Part shown: piece after piece, positions 39,201-49,800 of the stretch
Position numbering within the stretch: the stretch's first letter is position 1
Layout: the number at the start of each line of letters is the position of its first letter
NCBI RefSeq assembly: GCF_030848805.1
Contig: NC_092358.1
Span: 4,960,001-5,024,000 of the forward strand
DNA length: 64,000 nt
Source: Temnothorax longispinosus
Taxonomy: Eukaryota; Arthropoda; Insecta; Hymenoptera; Formicidae
Direction of reading: 5' to 3'
Translations under genes and position numbers: made by a program
The notes under the pieces: generated by a model
Told to the model about the DNA's origin: nothing
Database searches by the model: none
What the model saw: the letters and a program-made list of their open reading frames with translations, nothing else

Positions 39201-41880
39201 TTCGTTTTTTCGAAGAAAATTTCTTTAATTCATAATTTAGAGATTATTAAGAAGTTAAGAAAAAGTTAAAAAAAGTTAAAATCTATCAATAAATTTTATT
39301 TTATTTATAATAAATTTTAATTAAATTGAAAGGCGGACACATTGAATATTAATTCGTCGGTTAACTTTATTTAGACAAATTTATTTTAATAATGGGACAT
39401 TAAAATCAGATTGTAATAACAATTATAGGTCGTAACAAAAATTTCCGATTTGATTATAGCATCACTGCGATGCCAACGTCCGCGGCGACGCTCGGATTCT
39501 GCATCCGAGAGTATTGACCTACAGAAAACGAACTATTCTGAAAGTTTGCAAGCGCCGACGTTCGACTGCGATTCGTGTGCAAGAAGCGGTCGTGCCGTAG
39601 GAAATTAATATATCTGGTACACAGTCGTTCTCCTGCCGAGGAGAGAAAAGATCGACGACCCCGAGGAACGTATCTGGGTTAGTAGTCGTCGGCGATTCAG
39701 GCGGAAACTTCTTTCGCTAGGCGGGACTGGCGTTGTCGACTGGCTCGCCATCGTGGAAATCGCATCGAGGCGAATCGCACGTGTTCCTCCGTCGAAAAGT
39801 GAAATTCGGCATGAGCTGTCGTATCGCGTATATGCCCACGCCGAAATTTCGTCACACTGGCGGTGGAGGAGGTGAAGGAGAAAGAAGAGGAGGTCAATGG
39901 CTTCGCCAGCCATATAATCGTAGCGTAATACGAGAACATCGTTCACACATAGACCGGATTTGCCACGGTGCATGTGTGAACGACACATTTTATTGGCACG
40001 TATAGTTCTGGGTCTTTATATTTACTTTATTTTATTTATTTATCTATATTTGCAATGCTTTCTCTGTGTATGAGAGAAAACACACTTTTTTTTTATGATC
40101 GCTCGCCACGTTTAACGATCGGTCAAATGTAAATTTTGTAATGGGAGTTTGGAATAAAATACATAGTCGAAACAGCGTTGGAGAAAAAGTCTTGCTCGCA
40201 AATGAAATTCTACAGTTTGCTCGATTTCGATAAAATTGCGAATAAATCATGTGTAACCCAATATTCTATTAATATCGGGATCGGGTACAACGCCAATGAA
40301 TTATAGCGCTGGTGCTGAATCGTCCTGCGGTAAATATGTATTTTGCTGCTTCTGTTCTCTATTGAAAACCCCTATTCTTTTTCCGTATAAATATAAATAT
40401 AATAAATCATGACACATAGGTTAATCGCTAAATAATGTTGAATTTATACGTTTTTGTGAGTATTATATATGTTTATGTTTATATATCACATACTATATGT
40501 ACCAAGAATATGGTTAATATAAAAAAAGTGTATAATATCAGATTAAGATTTATTATTCGAATTTTTACATTTAAATCTAGAAAGAATGTTTCTCCATTTT
40601 CTCAGAATTTTATAGTAATCGACTTCTTTGTATTTCTTTTTCAAATTAATGATTGAATTTGTCGAAGTACGGATGGGCCCCCGGTGATCGCTCACGTAAC
40701 CTTGCGCGATATGATCGCGAGACCGGTCTTTCGGATTAGGGTTCGAGAGTTCCGAGAGTTCGACGACCTTGATTCCCGATGTGTCGCGATGTGTCCACGG
40801 CCTCATCGACTAATTTCGCGATGATTCGAAAAAGACTTGTCAGAATCGCGCACGTTCTCTCGCATAGTCGAAGTGAACGGGGTTACCGATCTCGAATGGC
40901 CGTGACTCTGGGCCAGGGTCTGGGCCAGTCGGATTCCACGTACACGGTGATCGCGAAGTCGACGCGCAAAAAACCGACCACGGATTTGTATGCCGGCGGC
41001 GCGCGAGCATTATGTGTACCGTTGCTGTCTTCGTATAATTCGATAATAAATCGCGATAATAAATCGCTTTGTATGCGAAACAACGATATTCGTACAATAA
41101 TTGCGATCGAGCACTGTCCTTATCAATTAAATGAGCCGCGCGTTTAATTCGCAAAATGTTTTATAACGTAACTCGAGGGAACTATTAATATTTTCATATC
41201 TTTCGCTATCGTCATCTTTAGATAATAATTAAGCTCTCTACTGATTTGTATGTGTGCATTGTACGTAGCCGCTTCATGCACCAAGTCGTGAATGAGAATA
41301 GATGGTTGGAGGGGTGGTCTGAAGTAGTCGGAGGGGTTAAACGTACGTTCTCTCCCGTAAAGGGGTTACGAGAGGGCGCTAGACAAGGAGAAACGCCGAG
41401 AGAGATGCACCGAAAAAAACATGAAAATAGCAAGATGAAAATAGTGTAAACAATAGGTGACAATGGTACGACGAGAAAGATTTTTTAAGAGAAAACCATA
41501 ATTCCTGAATTAAGACTATACAAGTCTCGTTGATAAAAATTAGAGAATATTTAATAATTGATAGTAATAAAGAGACGCGCATTTTACAATCAAATATAAT
41601 ATTTAGTTTATTATCAATAAAAACCAATACGTCGATCACAAATCCTTTTCTGAATTTCTTAAACTTAAAAGTGGTTAAAATTATTTTTTATATTAGCATA
41701 ACGTTTAAGATAATATTGAGCTTTTATATTGACGTGCCAATATTTTCGAATATCGAATTTCGAATATTAAAATTTCCAAGGACACTTTTCATCCGACTGT
41801 TAACCGAGTTCCTTCTCGATCTTCTTTCTGCTTCTTATAATCGTAAAAAGTTATCTGAAGAATTAAACTTTGAAACCGAC
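36231..41880. other. Gene-free region with several GC-rich patches
   Basis: GC-rich patches lie at 36240-36720 (GTCCAA repeat and a G-run near 36500), 38580-38900, 39430-39990 and 40660-41150, separated by AT-rich DNA. The word gggacaccccgtatacgc at 36241-36258 mirrors that at 25191-25209. No exon is recognised. Confidence 0.6.
36333..36351. repeat. (GTCCAA)n hexanucleotide repeat
   Basis: Three GTCCAA units in a GC-rich island. Confidence 0.85.
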
Positions 41881-43664
41881 CGGCGCATGTCTTCTGCTGT
41901 CGTCGACAACGACGAGGGATGAACAAACAAGCGCCGCGATGACGGCGAGAGAAAGGGAGAAAGCGACGTATGGAATAGGGGTAGTGCGCCAAAGGGTTTG
42001 GTTGCACGCGCGTCGAAGCGGGCGGTGGGTTGAAAGGGGTAATGGAAGACCGAAGAGAGACAGAGAGGGAGACGAGGAAGGTATAGCGATGACGAGACAA
42101 GGATGCAAGAGGGAAATGCACGAAAGAAAAAGAGACGGGAGGGGGGAGGAGGAGAATGATGGTAGGGGCGAACGAAGAGCAATGAGCGGGGAGTGGATCG
42201 GGGTGGTAGACGAGGTTGGAAAGTGGCGTACGGTGAAGCGAGACGCATAGAGGGAAGAACGGGAGGATTCGGGGTGGCGAGGACCGAGGCAGAGAGAGAG
42301 CGGGAGAGAGAAACGGGAAACAGAGGGAAAGAGAGAGAGAGAGGGGAAACCTCTGGCAACGGGTCGATCGAAAGCGCAGCGCAGAGAAATGCACCACCTC
42401 TGCTCTGGTCTGGCAGCTTTGCGGGCGCACCACCGCGTCCGCGTGCGTCAGAAAGAGAGAAAGAGAACGACGGCGCGAGAGGGGGAGAGACGGAGGAAGA
42501 GGGAGAGAGAAAGGAACTGACGGAAGCGGAAGGGAGATCGACGTATATCCGCCGACCAATACCGACGCAGGGGGAGGAGGACGAGAGGAGAGCCAAGCCG
42601 AGTCGCGTTGGGCTAGGTCAGGTCTACCCGAGTTCCACACACACCGCGCTCTCTTGCGTGTGCCATCCCGTCGAGGAGAACCACACGAAGGCGGAGACGC
42701 AACCCCTTCGCGAAAGAGAGGACCGTCGCGGATTCCCAGTTTTTCGCGAGTGAGTTCTCCGTAAGCGCTCTAGATTTTTCAAAAAGAAAAAAAAGAAGAA
42801 AGAATTCGCGCGTCGCGTTTGCCAGCTACACGGTCTTGACAGCGAGAGATCGGTGCCGAGGTGTGTGAAAGCCGGTGATAGTGCGCGTCGTCGAATGACG
42901 CTTCGAGAAGGGTAACGCGAGAGAGATACTCCGATCGGTGGTGAATAATCGCTAGTGTTGACGCGCGTGTGTTAAGCCTTAAGCCAGAATCGATTTGCTC
43001 TCGACCCGTTCTCGAGGAAGGTGGAGGAAGTAAAAGAAAAGTGAGAAACGACTTTCCGAGGAGGAGATTCCGATCGGCGATTCGCTCGGTGGCGGCGGCG
43101 GCGAGAATTGGCATTGTTGACAAACAACGAGCGCGACGGCGACACGGACCAGAGAAATGTCGGCCGATCGGTGGGAATCGATTGCAATTCCCTTTTTCCG
43201 ATGTCCTGATAATCGATAAGCGTCGTCGACGCGTAGGTGGCCGCGTAGGGACCGCCTAGGCAGCGAGAGAGCCGGGGCAGCGATCGGCCTTACCGACGTA
43301 ATTTCTCACCCTCGTCCTCCGTGCAACCCTCGGCGCGATATCAGATCGAGCTAGATAAATGTTGAGGGTAAACGGCGCCCTGCGTCGCCCGCTAGCGCGA
43401 GGCCAGGAGGAACGGGCCCTAAGTGCAACCGGGGCCGGCGCGATGCCGGTCTCCCTGAGGAACCATAGGATCACGTAAAAGGCGGCCGCCGGTTTATAGA
43501 GCCCTTCGTACCGCGCACGCACGGTCGCGCAACGGCGAAGGGATCGCGACGGAAAAGGGTGTTCTCCGGGTGATCCAGGGTGGTGAACCTACCTACGTCT
43601 CCACCTCGAAGAACAACGCTGTCGTTGTGGAGTTTGTCTGGTCGCGTCCGATGCATCAAAAGCC
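41881..43664 (+). other. CpG- and GA-rich island ending in a splice donor; candidate proximal Blimp-1 first exon
   Basis: The + strand is GA-rich from 41890 to 42560 and CpG-rich from 42560 to 43660, then switches to AT-rich DNA just after AAAGCC|GTGAGT (exon side ending 43664). This is the last CpG island before the Blimp-1 start exon 3 kb downstream, which makes it the best positioned promoter or first exon. The frames of 126-283 codons over the GA-rich part are composition artefacts. An ATG at 43651 would not be in frame with the exon at 46651, so any such exon would be non-coding. Confidence 0.4.
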
Positions 43665-46322
43665 GTGAGTACCATAAACCCGGCTCGCGACGTTAAGATT
43701 GCAAAGCATGAGGAAGGGAATATATTATGTTCAAATTAGAATGCTATAAGAGTCAATGTAAGTCCAAAATAAAAATACGGACTTTCGAGTAGTCCTTTGC
43801 TATGTTCTGGAATCTAAAGTGAAAGATACAGGGATGCAGGCAGCCGACATTGCCGCCTCGGAACTAACGGTGGTGAAAAAATGGAGTTCTGTGTAGAGCT
43901 CTTCGCTATTCCAAACTTGACAATGGTGAAAAAAATAAGTTTCCCGATATACATAATACGTCTTCTTTTCATGTGCAGATAATTGTTTTAATAAAAACTA
44001 CACGAGAGAGAGAGAGCAGTAGATAGATGGATTCGAATAGATTTAATGGAGTATTGCGAAAGGATAATAAGAAATTGTGATAACAGGTATTATTTTCATT
44101 ACAAAAAGATTAATAATTATAAGTAACATAAGAGAAACAGAAAAATTCGTAACGCAACGCGTACCGCGACCGACCAAAACACCATATATATCCTTTCGCT
44201 AGGGATCGATCCTGTCGCGGCTGCAATTTCTGCGATGTTGCGAGTGCAGCGATCTTTTGTGTAAAATGTGATGCATTGCGTGTTATTTGAACAATTTTTT
44301 GCAGTTTTCACATTTTCTGTTTGGGAAGTGCAAGATGAAAGATTCGGAAGGAAGAGAGCTTTGTTATAATTTGTGTTGAAATAAAATACCGGTGTGTCGA
44401 CAAAAATATTAATATAGAAATAATTTAAGTTAATTATACTATTGAGAAACAATCGGTTAATTCTCTATGACATGAGAAATTAATTCTCCCGTTTAAACCA
44501 GAGTAAAATAGATACATAAATATAACTGAGAGTTGATGAAAAATAAATATCACACGGAATATGGAATAACCGGGAAAGAAATGTCTGCGTCGGAAAACCG
44601 CATTATTATTATATTCGTGCTTTCAATATTTTACGAGACAAGAAGAAATAAAGAAAACTTAGGACTTTGGATACAAAAATCAATTTCCGAAAAAGTTATG
44701 ACAAGAAGGTAAAAATAACCGATTGTTTGTCGTGGAATACGAATCGAAAACCTAAGCTTCAAAAAAGCATCTGTAAAAAATGAAATTGTACAATGTTGAT
44801 TTAAAAAGAATCGTGAAACACACTGCCTAAAAATCACGAAGCTTCCGGGATGTAAATTTACATTTATTACGGTTCAGCGGAAGAATTAATCTCGAAAATG
44901 TAATATCTATTTTGTAAGAAATCTATTTTCCCGAGAATTCGGGAACGTGATAAAACGCTTTTGGTCGGAAAATCGAGTCGAAAGCATACGCGAGCGAGCG
45001 GTTTGCGATATCGGGGGTGCGCGATTTTCATGGAAATCGAAATCCACCGGGTAGCGAAAACCCTCAGCGGGTGGTAGCGGACGGGGAGGACTTCGGAGTT
45101 TATGCCCCCGTCCGCCCTACCGCCCCCTGCTACTCCTTCCTTTCTCCCTCCCTCCCACCCCTGCAGTCGATCAATGCGTGGACGGGTTTCACTTTCGCGG
45201 TGTTAAAGTGTTGCACCACCGCAAATTGAAGAGTCGGCACTGTCGAGGAAAACTGGATCGCGAATCGCGATTCGTTCAATGACATTTTCCATACCAGCAA
45301 TTATTTGATATTCGGACAATTCGTTATATTAATTTGATGTTTTAACAATCTTTAGCTGCACGTGAACGGATGAAAAATCCTTTGGAATATTAATTCGATG
45401 TTTTAACAATCTTTAGCTGCACGTGAACGGATGGTATTATTCGAATTTATCATTGATTATACGTTATTTCGAGTGACTGTCTAAACCAAAGCATCGAGAA
45501 ACAATTTGATTACTGATCGTTAACTTCATTTCATTTGTTACTTATTTCTACATCAATTTGGCCGGTCCCAAATAGTTCGTGTTTCGATTTGAGTTTATTG
45601 CAAATTTATAATTTCCCGGAGTTGCGCGAATGCATGAAGCAAGAAATAGAACTGCGCACCGCCAGGACTTTTAATTATTCCTTCGATAACGATCGCGCCG
45701 GTTAACTTTTGCGAGACTTAATGATGACGCTTGAGCTTAATCGAGTGTTTGCTCGACGATAAAAATAAAAAAAACGTAAATCTATAAAAAAAACAACATG
45801 GGTAAAAAATAGTGGGTATCAATGGCGAAGCTTCGATTATTCATTCGAGGTGTTATTGAACGCACAAGAATGGAATATACGAGTTTGCTTCCTAGAGACC
45901 ATTAGCCAGTAGGATTGAATAACTAGTGGTAGATAACACGCGTGTGACAGCGATATATACGATAGAATTAATAATCTCAGAACCTATCATAAAAATTCGA
46001 AACCTCCTTAATGTATAATCCCCGCTTAAAAGGACATTTAATCCGTCACTCGATTATACATAGCTTTTCGGGGATGCCAGAGAGATAAATTAGCTTCTAC
46101 TATTTACTAAGATTATGAAAGAGTTTCTAAGCTCTAAACGTGACTTTTGCTATAATTCATAACGATGACATTTAAGAGCATCTTGCGATAAATGTATGGC
46201 ACGAAACATTCCGTGGAATATTTGTTACTTTTGTTAACCTAATTTATATAGTCTTGTGCATTGTAAATGCATCAGATATACCAAATATAGTAAATAAATA
46301 CATTGTTAAAATAAAAAAAAGT
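43665..46322. other. AT-rich region before the Blimp-1 start exon
   Basis: Probably a 5' intron of Blimp-1. It contains the 47-bp direct repeat, a GC-rich patch at 44940-45240 and an aagtgaaag word at 43817-43825. No exon is recognised. Confidence 0.55.
45326..45433. repeat. Direct repeat of 47 bp, spaced 61 bp
   Basis: Copies 45326-45372 and 45387-45433 run from atattaatt through ttaacaatctttagctgc to cgtgaacggatg with a single mismatch. The near identity implies a recent local duplication within the Blimp-1 upstream or first-intron region. Confidence 0.85.
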
Positions 46323-46581
46323 TACACTGTTAAATTCGTAGTATCAAATTATACTCGAGTCATCTTTAACTATTCTTCTAAGTCGCCACTGTTCCTACTC
46401 AATATGTTGTTAATTTAACTAGAACACTGTTAACTCAACTAAACTAGTGGAGTTAAAATGATACTAATACTGTTTTGTGTTAAAATAACAAATTTCGACA
46501 TATATGGTAGTTGAAAATAACAAAATGTTATTTAACTCAAGGTATTGGCTTAAATTTTATCCTTTAACATCTAACAGTGTA
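46323..46581. mobile_element. MITE-like element just upstream of the Blimp-1 start exon
   Basis: The ends are perfect 10-bp inverted copies: tacactgtta at 46323-46332 and taacagtgta at 46572-46581. The interior is AT-rich with repeated gttaa/ttaac words and no coding potential. If the outer TA is a target-site duplication, this fits a Tc1/mariner-type non-autonomous element with CACTGTTA ends. The right end is 69 bp before the exon. Confidence 0.5.
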
Positions 46582-46656
46582 GCAAATATTTTCGCGAAAT
46601 TTTCCCGATGTCAAATCAAATTAATAAGAATTTTCCGGTTCTATTTGCAGCGAAGG

Positions 46657-46821
46657 ATGGAGGCCAGCGAGTGGGATCACGCGACCTTGAGGGAGGAAGA
46701 ATTCGAGCAGCATGCCGTATATTTGGTACCGGATGTGTCGGCATCGCCAGGCGATACCAATCGTGCGGAGGCGTCCTTGCCACGGAACCTGGTCCTCAAA
46801 CCCTCTCAGGCCCTCAACGAT
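46657..46821 (+). CDS. Blimp-1: Blimp-1 coding exon 1 (start-codon exon, residues 1-55)
   Basis: The exon opens at 46651 after a pyrimidine-rich ttgcag acceptor, and ATG follows six bases later. It encodes the N-terminus ending in SLPRNLVLKPSQALND, matching the entry into the PR domain of PRDM1. The donor is gtatgt at 46822, phase 0. The two codons between acceptor and ATG are in frame, so a longer N-terminus from an upstream coding exon is possible but not seen. Confidence 0.92.
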
Positions 46822-49800
46822 GTATGTTCTTTCGCAGAAGAAACTTATTCCGAAATTACCTCGGTAGGCGAGCCGCATATTTAGTCGCGAATCGCATCGA
46901 GTTATTAATTTCTTTGCGTCAGTTTAATTCTTTAAACTCGCGCAAACACACAAGAAAACTGATAATTTCCAGAAAAAAGACGCAATGTCCTAGAGTAAAA
47001 CGCTAAGCGTTATCAAATTGCAGAAACTTTAGAACTTAAACAAATATTAATACACGCGAGTAATATTAATCGCGTGTAATATTAAACTACAATAAGTACT
47101 AATGGAAACCTGGAGATAATCAGACTTTTAGTCTCTCATCCATTAGAGTTTTCCCTTTCTATCTGTTATAGTTTGTAATTTATAAACAGAATCTTCCAAT
47201 ACTAATTACAATTCATTTAACGTAACTTTGGTTTTACTCAACAGAGTATAAATATCATAATTTTTAGGAAGTAATAATTTTTTTCAATTTTTTCAATTTC
47301 TCATCAAAAGTTTTCTTGTGAAGGGAGATAAATGGAAGATAAATGCATGAATTTCAATGACTGACAAAGGAAAATAAGTTTTTTAGATAGGTTTTAGATA
47401 GATGTGACAAATATGTAGCATGAAAAGGCGTTGGCCGAACGACGCCATGAAATCAAACTTGACCGAGAGACGAGAGGCTAATTAACTTACGAGGCATGAC
47501 CTAGAGGCGAAGTCGAATCGCGTTACACTTTCCTCAGCGCGGCGAGAATCGAGAACGTTCGGTGTAATCGGCGCGAAACTTTTGCTCGAAGCTTCTCTAC
47601 GCCACTTACGAAATTTCGAGTCTGGCGATAGAAGCCGAAACGTTCGCGAATCGCAACGATGTAATACATTGAGGCGAAGCGCACGATGGGCTAATCGACG
47701 TTCGTCAGTCGAGCTTCCGTTTGTCAAAAGAGAAACAAAAGCATCGGAAGAGCGCGCTGGACTGAAAGCACCGAAGAGTTAAATTAGTTTTGCCGAATGG
47801 ACGTTTCTATGCAATAGGGTGAATTCTATTCTATTTCTGAGTCGAAATGAAAATAGGTTCTATCTTCTGCCGATATCCGCGTATTTTAACACGCTGCGAT
47901 AGGATGAGAACGGGCAATGAGAATAACGGAAGAAGCAAACAATGCGCTTTTACCAATCACCGATCATTCATACATTTTGGTAGTTTTTGCGATTTCCTGA
48001 AAACGAAGCTTAAAGACATGAAGAAAAATTTTTCGGCAGCGCAATTTCTCTGCCGAACTTTGAGTTGCGAATCCATTATATGAATTACAGAATTGATTTA
48101 TGATTCCAAATTATTCAATATAATAAGTGCAAATAACTATTTATAACTACTTATTAATCCTTTTTACTTTAATTATTTTTTGCAAATTTTTACGGTACCT
48201 TTTATCAAAAAATAAAAAATTGATCAAGTTATAAAATATTAAATCTTATTGGAGAGAATTTTCAATTATAAAATTTGATGTGTGGATGTATAAATTACGA
48301 GATGAGAACTATAAGAGGCTAAATTGATATTTAAGCTTTCAAATATGCATCATCCTTCAATTTCAGTCGACTCGATTAATCGGAAATTACGTATGTGACA
48401 GGTGTTGGGTGTGTGGAGCACCGGTTACATCCCCAAAGGGACACGTTTCGGCCCTCTGGTCGGCCAGGTGTACACGAAGGATTCGGTACCGGCAGACGCG
48501 AACCGGAAGTACTTCTGGCGGGTAAGGCCAATTTTACATCTCTTATTCAACCGAGATATTTTCAGATTACGCGGAGAATAACTCTTCGCCGAGGCCGTTA
48601 ACGTAGATAGATTCGACAGAACGACGGTAAAAATTAAAAAAAGAAAGAAAACGTAGAAAAAAAGCTAAGATGGAAGGAGAAGCCAGCAAAGACCAGAAAC
48701 TGGTTTCAACCGATCTAGCGAGCCTTAAAGCGAAACCCGCGAGAAGCCGTTGATGTCTCGTAACTTATCAATTCGTTACGACGATTACTTGGTTCCTCTA
48801 CGATCTTCGCATACACACGATACATACAAATCGCGATGAGATCTAACGAACGCGAACGTTAACCAGTTTTTTAGGGTTTTCTTGTAGTAATAATTCAGCG
48901 TTTCATAATCATAATAAGAAAATTTGTGCGTACTTGCGATAGAAAAAGATTATACAGAATGAATATAAAGATTTGGATTGTAAACTTTTGAATTGTAACC
49001 CTGATTGAAAAAATAGTATCAAGCACCTTTAATAATCATGGTCATTAGCAAAATACATTAATAATTACTGACAACATGTTACATTATTAAGAATTGGCTG
49101 GCAATGTTTAGCGTCAGCTAAAAATGCTATTCAAACTCTAAGAATACATACAAAATTTACACGATTTTTAGATATTCATTTTTAGATATTCAAAAATTTA
49201 CGCCATTTTTTAAATGTTTATATTTTTGGGGAACATGAGATTGGAACATATCTATAAACAACGAATATGCATGCCTATAATTAAAAATTCGTCAATCGTA
49301 ATGATATTCTCATGGAACCGTTCAATCATCGCGAATATAAAAATGATTTTCGCATTGTCCAGGTATACAAGAACAACGAGCTGTTCTATTACATCGACGG
49401 TTATGACGTCCAGAAATCGAATTGGATGCGTTACGTGAATCCCGCCTACTCGTCCGAATCGCAAAACCTAATAGCATGCCAGTATAAGGTAAAGCAATTT
49501 TGTGCAGCGTATCTTGCGAAGAAGTATATATTTTTAATCACGTCTAGATTATACGCGCAGGGAAAAAGCTCACAATTGTTGCTATACCCGTGTTTCAGAT
49601 GAACATTTATTTTTACACGATCAAGCCGATATTACCGCATCAAGAATTGTTGGTTTGGTACTGCAGGGAATTCGCGGAAAGGCTCAATTATCCGCTCACC
49701 GGTGAGCTGATGCTTCAGAGAATACGTAAGTAGATTTATATTCACCTCAAGTTAATATAACGCTGAAATTAAATCATAACATGGAAATTTAATGCGCAAA

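Noticed and set aside
41789..42640. Open frames of 283 and 253 codons on the reverse strand and 126-186 on the forward strand
   Set aside because: GA/CpG-rich low complexity opens all frames together. No family signature and no consistent splice sites were seen.
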